From positions 1 to 12,056 of the forward strand of contig JACREW010000218.1 in the NCBI GenBank assembly GCA_016212685.1: a stretch of 12,056 nt of DNA, read 5' to 3'. The DNA comes from Nitrospirota bacterium (GTDB lineage: Bacteria; Nitrospirota; Thermodesulfovibrionia; Thermodesulfovibrionales; Dissulfurispiraceae). The notes below the pieces were generated by a model. It searched no databases and was not told the DNA's origin. It saw only the letters and a program-made list of their open reading frames with translations. This document shows positions 6,915 through 12,056 of this stretch, one piece after another. The number at the start of each line of letters is the position of its first letter. Position 1 is the first letter of the stretch. Both the position numbers and the translations under genes were made by a program.

Positions 6915-8258
6915 TTTCACTCCGAGAGAATCGGCAATCTCTTTGCATTTATTTACATCAACGCCTTCCGCTGTTACGACTGTTGCGATGACTTCAGGAA
7001 TATATTTTTTAGATTCTTTTATAAAATTCACGACCTCGGCAAAGGCGTTTTTGAACGCGGGGTTGCAGATTTTGTTATAAGTTTCTTCGTCATGAGCGTC
7101 GAGGCTTATTGAAATCGAATCCACAAGCCCCTGTAATTCAGGCAGGATGTTCCTTTTGTGTATAAGATTTCCGTGTCCGCTTGTGTTAATCCTTACTTTG
7201 CCTCCCTTTTCCTTTATCCACGAGGCAACCTCTTTTACCATGTCAAGCCTGAGTAAAGGCTCTCCGTAACCGCAAAAAACAACCTCTTTATATAAGGCAG
7301 GGTCTCCGATCGCCGATTTCAGTTCATCCGCCGAAGGCTCTCCCGCAAGCCTGAGATTATGGCCTTTTACAAAATCGCTGTGAAATTTGATGCAGAAGCT
7401 GCATTTGGACGTGCAGCGGTTGGTTATATTCAAATAAAGGCTGTCCCGTATCTTATACGTTATCTCTCCCCGTTCAGGCATGCCTCCGATGCCGAAAAGA
7501 CGTTTTGCGTTAAGAGTGGTAATCCTGTCAATATCCTCAAGCGATACTCCCCGGAGTTTTGCGATGAACTCTGCCGTATGCTTCACAAAAGCCGGCTCAT
7601 TTCTCTTTCCCCTGAAAGGCTCCGGCGCAAGATACGGGGCATCCGTTTCGATAAGCAGATATTCGTCGGGTATGACCTTAGCTATTTCCTGAATCTGCAA
7701 TGCCTTTTTAAAAGTTATTGTTCCGGCGAATGAAATATAAAGCCCCATCTCCATTGCCTTTTCCGCAGTTTCCATATCTCCGGAAAAGCAGTGCAGGACG
7801 CCCTTTGAAACGCGAGACTCCTTAAGGATTTTCAGAGTATCTTCCTTTGCCTCCCTGCTGTGGATAATGGCCGGCATGTCCGATTCAACGGCATAGCCAA
7901 GCTGTTTTATAAAGATTTCTTTCTGAACGTCACGGGGCGAATGGTCGTAATGATAATCAATGCCTGTCTCGCCGATCGCTACAACTTTGCCTTTAGCCTT
8001 TAGACCTTCGCCTTTAGCCCATGCTTTCAACTGATTAAAGACATCTTCGTTAAAATCCTTTGCATCATGCGGATGGATGCCGACAGTTGCGTAAACAAAA
8101 TCATATTTTTCCGCAAGCTCAACAGCGCCTTTGCATCCATTAAAATCAGAGCCGATGGTTATAACCGCCTCTAATCCCGCTTCCTTCGCCCTTTTAATGA
8201 CCTCTTCCCTGTCATCGTCAAAGGGCTTCATTTCAAGATGGCAATGTGTGTCTATCAT
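6882..8258 (-). CDS. TatD-family hydrolase fused to a radical SAM domain
   Basis: A 458-residue two-domain protein. Residues 1-257 are a complete TatD metal-dependent hydrolase/DNase: HxH at H5 and H7, E97 (AIGETGIDYHYD), H133 (IIHSREA), H156 (LHCFSG), D206 (ETDAPYLAPEPFRGKRNEP) and the C-terminal NAKRLFGI. Residues about 265-458 are a short radical SAM domain with CxxxCxxC (C282, C286, C289) for the 4Fe-4S cluster and FCGYGEPLLR (328-337). It matches my memory of a TatD-associated radical SAM type that occurs fused or adjacent; its reaction is not established to my knowledge. The start at 8258 gives the conserved MIDTHCHLE; the ribosome site is weak (AGGAAAGC about 15 bases upstream). The 3' end overlaps hisS by 33 bases. 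An inserted 7-base repeat encodes residues about 80-90. Confidence 0.93.
   Translation of the reverse strand: MIDTHCHLEMKPFDDDREEVIKRAKEAGLEAVITIGSDFNGCKGAVELAEKYDFVYATVGIHPHDAKDFNEDVFNQLKAWAKGEGLKAKGKVVAIGETGIDYHYDHSPRDVQKEIFIKQLGYAVESDMPAIIHSREAKEDTLKILKESRVSKGVLHCFSGDMETAEKAMEMGLYISFAGTITFKKALQIQEIAKVIPDEYLLIETDAPYLAPEPFRGKRNEPAFVKHTAEFIAKLRGVSLEDIDRITTLNAKRLFGIGGMPERGEITYKIRDSLYLNITNRCTSKCSFCIKFHSDFVKGHNLRLAGEPSADELKSAIGDPALYKEVVFCGYGEPLLRLDMVKEVASWIKEKGGKVRINTSGHGNLIHKRNILPELQGLVDSISISLDAHDEETYNKICNPAFKNAFAEVVNFIKESKKYIPEVIATVVTAEGVDVNKCKEIADSLGVKLRVRRLDVVG
7989..8019 (-). repeat. Heptanucleotide GCCTTTA repeat in the TatD domain
   Basis: Units of GCCTTTA (plus-strand sense) lie at 7989, 7996, 8003 (degenerate) and 8010, with a partial unit at 8017. 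On the coding strand they give the Lys/Gly/Ala-rich stretch GEGLKAKGK, placed just before the conserved VVAIGETGIDY strand where TatD proteins normally have a short loop. The array looks like a tolerated expansion in a surface loop. Confidence 0.6.
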
Positions 8259-8342
8259 ATGATCAACAACCCGCTTTCCTTAATTTTAGTAAAATATTTT
8301 GAAGTATTTTTTTGACGTGCGGCATTAACACTCATTTTATAA

Positions 8343-8750
8343 TTATCGCAGTTTCAGATAATCTTCCGGCGTAATAAATTTAAGTCCTCTATACTGTTTC
8401 ACCGATAAAAGACCTTTATCGCCTGTTATTATAAACTTTGCGCTTGCCGAGACTGCGCATTCAATAAATTTATTGTCTTTAATATCCGTAGCAAGTTTTA
8501 AGCGCTCTTTGGGTGAGTAGAAATCGGAATGAGCGAGAATAAATTCTAAAATTTCCGTTTGAAGTTCTATTGGGAAGCCAAGTTTTGGGTACGACAGCGC
8601 AATAAAAAGTTCGTTAATGATTTCTTCTGAAACGCAGTTTCTTATTTCTGCATTTTCTAACAGATCAATAACCTTTAAAGGTTTGCCTCCCCATCCGAAT
8701 GCGGAGATGAAAATATTTGTGTCAATTACTACCTTTTCGCCCTTGCCCAC
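8343..8750 (-). CDS. PIN-domain toxin (VapC-like, COG1569 type)
   Basis: A 135-residue PIN-fold protein, predicted Mg-dependent RNase toxin of a type II toxin-antitoxin pair. Acidic active-site residues: D10 (VVIDTNIFISAF), E47 (IINEL), D89 and D92 (TDIKDNKF), and D111 (ITGDKGLL). The length and the DTNIFISAFGWGGKP start fit the 'putative toxin component, PIN family' group rather than classical short VapC. It starts at a GTG (8750) inside the antitoxin gene, 22 bases before that gene's stop; AGAGGCGG just upstream can serve as ribosome site. This overlap is typical of coupled antitoxin-toxin translation. All catalytic acids are present, so the toxin appears intact. Confidence 0.88.
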   Translation of the reverse strand: MGKGEKVVIDTNIFISAFGWGGKPLKVIDLLENAEIRNCVSEEIINELFIALSYPKLGFPIELQTEILEFILAHSDFYSPKERLKLATDIKDNKFIECAVSASAKFIITGDKGLLSVKQYRGLKFITPEDYLKLR

Positions 8751-8956
8751 CTAACCGCCTCTTCTGCAACTTCGACATTCAACTTTCTTTTTTTTGTAAT
8801 TTCAGAGGCTTTTTTCTGAATACCCTTTGCAGAGGGCGCTCTAAGCAGCTTTTTCTGTATCAGGGAATCCATTATTTCTTTGATTTCCTTGAAAGAGAGG
8901 GTTGAAAGCCCTTCGATCAAGTTCTCTCTTGATAGTTTTATTGCAACTTCTGCCAT
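8729..8956 (-). CDS. Antitoxin partner of the PIN toxin
   Basis: A 75-residue charged protein (MAEVAIKLSRENLIEGLSTL...VAEEAVRWARAKR) encoded directly upstream of, and overlapping, the PIN toxin. Size, Lys/Arg/Glu content, a helical N-terminal half and a basic C-terminus fit an antitoxin. I do not recognise a standard DNA-binding fold (no clear AbrB, RHH or Phd/YefM signature). The role is inferred from position. Start: ATG at 8956 behind AGGAGGA with a good spacing, and a near-consensus promoter 25-53 bases further upstream. The pair is therefore expressed independently of apgM and is likely autoregulated, as usual for such modules. Confidence 0.78.
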   Translation of the reverse strand: MAEVAIKLSRENLIEGLSTLSFKEIKEIMDSLIQKKLLRAPSAKGIQKKASEITKKRKLNVEVAEEAVRWARAKR

Positions 8957-8980
8957 TTTGTCCTCCTCTCTTTATTCTTC

Positions 8981-9009
8981 ATTATAGCCGATTGATAATC
9001 ATCTGTAAA
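8981..9009 (-). promoter_or_regulatory. Sigma-70-type promoter of the toxin-antitoxin pair, with a small palindrome in the spacer
   Basis: On the minus strand: -35 TTTACA (9004-9009), a 17-base spacer and -10 TATAAT (8981-8986), then the AGGAGG ribosome site and the antitoxin ATG. The spacer holds the 9-base palindrome TGATAATCA (8993-9001), a possible operator half-set for autoregulation. The promoter lies just past the apgM stop. Confidence 0.7.
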
Positions 9010-9013
9010 ATTT

Positions 9014-10222
9014 TTACGCCCCGAACTTCTTCAGCCTTAACGCATTCGCGAGCGCAAGGGGCATTAGATTTACTGTCGGGAATATGCCGAGTTCTCCTTT
9101 TGTGCATTCGCGCTCCGAAAATACCGAACACAATCCGCCGAGCACATAAGGCGATTTTATAAGCACAGGCACAGGATGCCAGCTATGGCCTTTCATCAAG
9201 GCAGGCGTAGAGTGATCGCCTGTAATCATAAGCACGTCCGGCTTTAAATCGAGTATCTGCGGCAGGAGTTTATCGAACTCCTCGATCCTTGCGGCCTTGC
9301 CTTCAAAATTGCCGTCTTCGCCGTACGAATCTACTTTTTTCACATGCACAAAGAAAAAGTCGTAATCGTTGTATTTCTGCTTTAAAAAAATGATCTCATC
9401 TTCAACGGTTCCCTCGATCGCGGGGGTCTCCATGCGCACAAGCCTTGCGAGCCCTCGGTACATCGGATAATTGGCGACCGCAAGCGCCTTCAGTCCAAAG
9501 GCATCTTCAAATGTAGGGATGTGCGGCATTACGGCAAATCCCCTTGTGAGGATAAAATTTGCCTTTTCCTCATTCTTCAATATTTCACGAGCTTTATTTA
9601 TAATCTGTTCGGCAACTTTTGATACTTTCTCGGCGCTCTTTGACAGAGGCGTTGGGGGAATCGGAGCCTTTCCTTCTTTCTGCGGGTCGGTATCGGGAAT
9701 CATTGCCGCATCATGTTCGAGCGCGGACGGAAATCTCAGCCGCACCGCAAAACGGTGCTCCATTCCCGGCGCAAAGATTATCTCAGCGTCGTCAATCTTT
9801 TTTATTTCAGCCTGCAATTTTTCCGTGAGCTTTTTAGTTTGTTCTGTGGGCATCCTGCCTGCCCTTCGGTCTATGATAATTCCGTCCTTTATTGTCGCGT
9901 AATTGCATCTTACAGCCACATCGGTATTTTTTATCTCAACGCCGAGGCCGAGCGCTTCGAGTATGCCGCGGCCTATCTGGAATTCCTGCGGATCGTATCC
10001 GAAAAGGCCTAAATGCCCGGGCCCGCTGCCGGGCGTAACGCCGTAAGCAACAGGAACGTGCAGTCCGCATGCCGATTCCCTTGCGAGGGCGTCGAGGTTA
10101 GGCGTATTAGCAGCCTCAATCTCGGTCTTGCCGTTAATCGGAAGCCCGCCGAGGCCGTCGAGTACAACGAGAATTATCTTTGTATCGTTTTTCTGGACCA
10201 AAGGTTTTATCAAGTTTTGCAT
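9014..10222 (-). CDS. apgM: 2,3-bisphosphoglycerate-independent phosphoglycerate mutase, archaeal (ApgM) type
   Basis: Interconverts 3- and 2-phosphoglycerate in glycolysis/gluconeogenesis without a 2,3-bisphosphoglycerate cofactor, as a metal-dependent alkaline-phosphatase-superfamily enzyme. At 402 residues it has the normal ApgM length, shorter than GpmI. Seen: LVVLDGLGGLP (metal Asp near 22), the catalytic-Ser motif TPGSGPGHLGLFGYDP (Ser near 66), GRMPTEQT, DSYGEDGNFEGKAARIEEFD, and the metal-ligand signature TGDHSTPALMKGHSWHPVP. The start at 10222 (MQNLIKPLVQ) is chosen over the in-frame ATG at 10240 because AAGGAG (10229-10234) lies 6-7 bases upstream of it, while 10240 has no ribosome site. 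The gene is divergent from the tRNA-Lys gene and is followed by the toxin-antitoxin pair. Confidence 0.95.
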   Translation of the reverse strand: MQNLIKPLVQKNDTKIILVVLDGLGGLPINGKTEIEAANTPNLDALARESACGLHVPVAYGVTPGSGPGHLGLFGYDPQEFQIGRGILEALGLGVEIKNTDVAVRCNYATIKDGIIIDRRAGRMPTEQTKKLTEKLQAEIKKIDDAEIIFAPGMEHRFAVRLRFPSALEHDAAMIPDTDPQKEGKAPIPPTPLSKSAEKVSKVAEQIINKAREILKNEEKANFILTRGFAVMPHIPTFEDAFGLKALAVANYPMYRGLARLVRMETPAIEGTVEDEIIFLKQKYNDYDFFFVHVKKVDSYGEDGNFEGKAARIEEFDKLLPQILDLKPDVLMITGDHSTPALMKGHSWHPVPVLIKSPYVLGGLCSVFSERECTKGELGIFPTVNLMPLALANALRLKKFGA

Positions 10223-10285
10223 TGCAGTCTCCTTAAACATAGGATGTAAAAATGATAATGCAAGAATACGGCTTTTAGCAACTGC

Positions 10286-10291
10286 ATTATA
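10286..10291 (-). promoter_or_regulatory. Possible -10 element for apgM
   Basis: A perfect TATAAT on the minus strand, about 64 bases upstream of the apgM ATG. The best -35 partner, TTGTGT, sits 19 bases away, which is long, so only the -10 is persuasive. Confidence 0.35.
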
Positions 10292-10324
10292 AAGGCAAGG
10301 TATCAGCCTTACACAAGGTTAAAC

Positions 10325-10354
10325 TTGACGATTAAAGAAGATTTTTTGTATTGT
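10325..10354 (+). promoter_or_regulatory. Candidate promoter of tRNA-Lys
   Basis: TTGACG (10325-10330), an 18-base spacer and TATTGT (10349-10354), which would start transcription about 10 bases before the tRNA 5' end. The -35 is good; the -10 matches 4 of 6. Confidence 0.4.
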
Positions 10355-10371
10355 AATTGTCTGATTTATGT

Positions 10372-10447
<76 letters not shown>

Positions 10448-10575
10448 AGTATTTTCAAGTCATTCCGCAGCTTCCGCCGATTTTTTTCATATTATACGGG
10501 CTTCGTTTTTAGTCCTTATTGTCACAAAATACGAAATGTTTGAATACCCCACAATTGATTGATGAGATTCTTCTA

Positions 10576-10604
10576 TTTTAAAAATCTTTCAGATGTGATA
10601 TAGT
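10576..10604 (+). promoter_or_regulatory. Weak candidate promoter of the GC-rich islet
   Basis: TTTTAA (10576-10581), a 17-base spacer and TATAGT (10599-10604), about 70 bases upstream of the Cys-rich gene. The -10 is 5 of 6, the -35 only 3 of 6. Nothing else in the 229 AT-rich bases between the tRNA and this gene looks better, and I see no other gene there. Confidence 0.3.
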
Positions 10605-10676
10605 TTAAATAGTTTTAGAAAAATACGACAGTTCGCATAGTAATTGTTGGGCTAACTTTTCACGAGGAGGCGCACT

Positions 10677-10979
10677 ATGAGTGCCTGCACCGATCGTTGC
10701 GACGAAGAGTACGAGGACTGTTGCGCAGGCTGCCGTCGAAAACGTAGCCGGGTGGCCAGGGCGCTCTGCTACTCTGCGTGTATGACTGCATACGCAGCAT
10801 GTCTTGCAGCGTGCGCAGCCGAGGCCACAGTTGAAGCCGTCGTGGACATCGCGGAAGCGGCCGCCCAGTTCGTGAGGGATCATCCGGAATTAGTTGTAGG
10901 TACGATTGTCATAATCGCGGGCGTCGTGCTTATCGCGACAACAGGGCCGGGCGGTGCCATCGTTCTGGTGGCCGCGTAG
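10677..10979 (+). CDS. Small protein with a twin CX3C-X6-CX3C array and hydrophobic C-terminus
   Basis: A 100-residue protein of unknown function. Nine cysteines all fall in the first 46 residues: C4, C8, C15, (C16), C19, then C31, C35, C42, C46. Both halves share exactly the same spacing, i, i+4, i+11, i+15, placing the cysteines on one face of a helix. The basic turn RRKRSRVAR (20-28) separates the halves, predicting an antiparallel helical hairpin zipped by disulfides or binding metal. An Ala/Glu helix (47-68) leads to a hydrophobic segment (about 72-88), GPGG and a hydrophobic end (AIVLVAA). There is no N-terminal signal peptide. The strong GGAGG (10666-10670) makes the start secure. Arg codons are mostly CGN and GC is high, unlike the neighbours, suggesting transfer. 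Options: membrane-active peptide/bacteriocin-like toxin, Cu(I)/Zn store, or tail-anchored thiol protein; none is proven. Confidence 0.75.
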   Translation: MSACTDRCDEEYEDCCAGCRRKRSRVARALCYSACMTAYAACLAACAAEATVEAVVDIAEAAAQFVRDHPELVVGTIVIIAGVVLIATTGPGGAIVLVAA

Positions 10980-11011
10980 CTGGGTTGTTGGATTTCTATG
11001 GAGGTTGAAAA

Positions 11012-11371
11012 ATGAACTATCAACTTGGACATGTTGTTGCCGAACGAGAATTGGTTCGCCACACCACCGATGGACGGGAAGTAACCGTTCAACTCCGCGT
11101 TGGCGAGCCTCTGCGAATCTACGATGTGGACAAAAATGTCCAGGATTGGTTCTGTCCATTGCAAATCATGGGGATGGGCGATGGCAAAGTACGAGCCGCG
11201 TTCGGTGTCGACTCGCTGCAGGCGCTTCTCCATGCGCTCATCTTGGCAGGCAGCTTGCTTCAATCATGGTCTCAGCAGATCAGCGAGAAGCTGACGTGGC
11301 TCGAACTGTCGGAATTGGGGCTTCCGCCTGCTGGAATTCTGCAAGGGCTTTCCCAATCTGAGAGTAAGTGA
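11012..11371 (+). CDS. DUF6968-like small protein, partner of the Cys-rich gene
   Basis: A 119-residue soluble protein without cysteine clusters or membrane segments. The layout is VVAERELVRHTTDGREVTVQLRVGEP, then DWFCPLQIMGMGDG, then AFGVDSLQALLHALILAGSLL. From memory this matches the DUF6968 type (AERxL...V.LRIG.P...DW.CP.QI.GLGD...GVDSLQAL); the function is unknown. It lies 32 bases after the Cys-rich gene with its own GGAGG (11000-11004) and shares the same GC-rich, CGN-arginine codon use, so the two likely arrived and are expressed together. A partner, regulator or immunity role is inference only. A strong hairpin follows 20 bases after the stop. The gene is intact as far as visible. Confidence 0.8.
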   Translation: MNYQLGHVVAERELVRHTTDGREVTVQLRVGEPLRIYDVDKNVQDWFCPLQIMGMGDGKVRAAFGVDSLQALLHALILAGSLLQSWSQQISEKLTWLELSELGLPPAGILQGLSQSESK

Positions 11372-11391
11372 GTCGCTATCCCGCGTCCTAC

Positions 11392-11421
11392 GAAGACGCG
11401 CCGCTGATGCGGTGCGTCTTC
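11392..11421 (+). terminator. Strong hairpin closing the islet operon
   Basis: A 13-base-pair stem: GAAGACGC plus GCCGC pairs (one G-T) with GCGGT plus GCGTCTTC around a TGAT loop. It begins 20 bases after the last islet gene. No clean T-tract follows (TAAAGTTTC), so it may be a weak intrinsic terminator or an mRNA 3'-end stabiliser. An alternative 6-bp hairpin (11382-11400) competes for the same GACGCG. Confidence 0.55.
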
Positions 11422-11554
11422 TAAAGTTTCTATAATACAGGAAGCGTTGAGAATAATTCAGAACGATTTTTTATACGGGAATTTCCACAAGTATTTTTTG
11501 ATAATTAACCTTCGGTGTCGTTTTTTTACTTCCGTCCTTGCCTAATGCCTCCAT

Positions 11555-12056
11555 TCAACCCCCTCTTGCCAATCTCTCTATCAACTGTACAGGCAATCCG
11601 GCACGCCTCATTTTATCCTGTGTCTTCTCTATGTCGTATTCGACTCGATGCAGTTTTACGGACTCGTCATCGATAACAACATAGCATGCCATCGGGTCTC
11701 CGTCTCTGGGCTGGCCTACGCTTCCGGCGTTGATTATATACCTTTCCGATATTCCGATTTCAGCTTCATTTTTGTGTGTAACCATTTCCCCTGAGGGCAG
11801 TCTCTCTATTATAAAAGGTCTATGGCTGTGCCCTAAGAGGCATATTTTGTTGTCGAAGTAGTGGAAATTGATCTCCGCGTCCCAGAGGCTTAAAAGATAG
11901 TGCCATTCTTCCGGCTCCTTCGGAGTAGAGTGCACAAGAAGGATTTTGTTGTCTTCTATCTCTTTTGATACAGGAAGGTCTTTCAATACGGAAATTGTTT
12001 TTTCTGTGATCGTCTCTTTGGTCCATTCTATGGCGGCCATTGCGTAAGGGGTGAAA
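11555..12056 (-). CDS. Metallophosphoesterase, calcineurin-like (5' end outside the window)
   Basis: The C-terminal part of a YfcE/MJ0936-like phosphodiesterase, entering from the right edge. The frame is open through the edge (FTPYA precedes AAIEWTKE, a conserved internal stretch of such enzymes), so the internal ATG at 12040 is not the start. Seen: ILLVHSTPKEP (family LVHGSP), the metal-binding LLGHSHRPF, INAGSVGQPRDGDPMACYVV, and the typical end YDIEKTQDKMRRAGLPVQLIERL. Members hydrolyse phosphodiester substrates with two metal ions; the substrate here is unknown. Visible: about 167 codons; relatives are about 240 residues. It is convergent with the islet. The 183 bases between them hold only the hairpin above and AT-rich sequence. 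Confidence 0.93.
   Translation of the reverse strand, partial: FTPYAMAAIEWTKETITEKTISVLKDLPVSKEIEDNKILLVHSTPKEPEEWHYLLSLWDAEINFHYFDNKICLLGHSHRPFIIERLPSGEMVTHKNEAEIGISERYIINAGSVGQPRDGDPMACYVVIDDESVKLHRVEYDIEKTQDKMRRAGLPVQLIERLARGG

Noticed and set aside
8291..8317. AT-rich imperfect inverted repeat with T-run as terminator of the PIN gene
   Set aside because: The stem is about 5 A-T pairs, and the T-run is on the plus strand whereas the gene is on the minus strand.
8312..8343. Plus-strand promoter TTGACG...TATAAT between the TatD and PIN genes
   Set aside because: The spacer is 20 bases, and it would only make antisense RNA to the toxin gene; not supported.
10223..10240. Upstream in-frame ATG at 10240 as the apgM start
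   Set aside because: It has no ribosome site, while AAGGAG is ideally placed for 10222 and would be inside the coding region otherwise.
10646..10654. GTTGGGC near the islet start as an integron cassette boundary
   Set aside because: It fits GTTRRRY, and the gene starts soon after it, but no matching attC structure with an RYYYAAC partner was found after the second gene.
10605..11361. Several overlapping open frames on both strands of the islet
   Set aside because: These are shadows in GC-rich DNA; only 10677-10979 and 11012-11371 have strong ribosome sites and protein-like composition.
11201..11520. Ten-base repeat TTCGGTGTCG at 11201 and 11511
   Set aside because: Many 10-base repeats are expected by chance in 12 kb, and this one lies partly inside a gene without bracketing anything.
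11507..11527. T7 run after ACCTTCGGT as a plus-strand terminator
   Set aside because: The stem is only 3 base pairs, too weak to call.

Overview
The window is an AT-leaning bacterial chromosome segment. It holds a housekeeping core (proC-yggT-divIVA-hisS on the plus strand; a TatD/radical-SAM fusion and an archaeal-type phosphoglycerate mutase on the minus strand; a tRNA-Lys) with accessory DNA on both sides and between the core genes. The organism cannot be named from sequence alone. The TatD-radical SAM fusion, the ApgM-type mutase, the CCCCCCTTATTAAGGGGGG palindrome and heptanucleotide repeats inside coding linkers suggest an anaerobic Gram-negative lineage such as Nitrospirota/Thermodesulfovibrionia or a deltaproteobacterial group. 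This placement is inference.

Region 1 (1-4079, plus strand, AT-rich): the last 33 codons of an unrecognised gene; a 10-codon mini-ORF; a 910-residue adenine-specific DNA methyltransferase of the Eco57I/type IIG-like class that seems to have lost its N-terminal part; and a YhcG/DUF1016 PD-(D/E)XK nuclease 4 bases downstream. This looks like a restriction/defence pair, possibly decayed or rearranged. Both genes carry repeat DNA in frame: a G/C-run palindrome in the methyltransferase and repeated QTLS-type units in yhcG.

Region 2 (4084-6914, plus strand): proC, yggT, divIVA and hisS are tightly packed, with 1-, 4- and 11-base overlaps, so they probably share a transcript. The defence pair abuts proC with a 4-base gap and no visible promoter between them. 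hisS runs 33 bases tail-to-tail into the convergent TatD-radical SAM gene.

Region 3 (6882-10222, minus strand, transcribed right to left): apgM, then a PIN-toxin/antitoxin pair with its own near-consensus promoter, then the TatD-radical SAM fusion. The fusion's linker and the hisS linker each carry a different 7-base tandem repeat.

Region 4 (10372-12056): tRNA-Lys(CTT) with encoded CCA, followed by a GC-rich two-gene islet whose codon use differs sharply from its neighbours. The first gene encodes a 100-residue protein with two copies of a CX3C-X6-CX3C array followed by a hydrophobic C-terminus. The second encodes a 119-residue protein resembling the DUF6968 type. A strong hairpin closes the islet, and a minus-strand metallophosphoesterase runs off the right edge. 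The islet is the best candidate here for an undescribed system: a possible secreted/membrane peptide with a partner, or a metal/thiol-binding pair. Its function cannot be settled from sequence.
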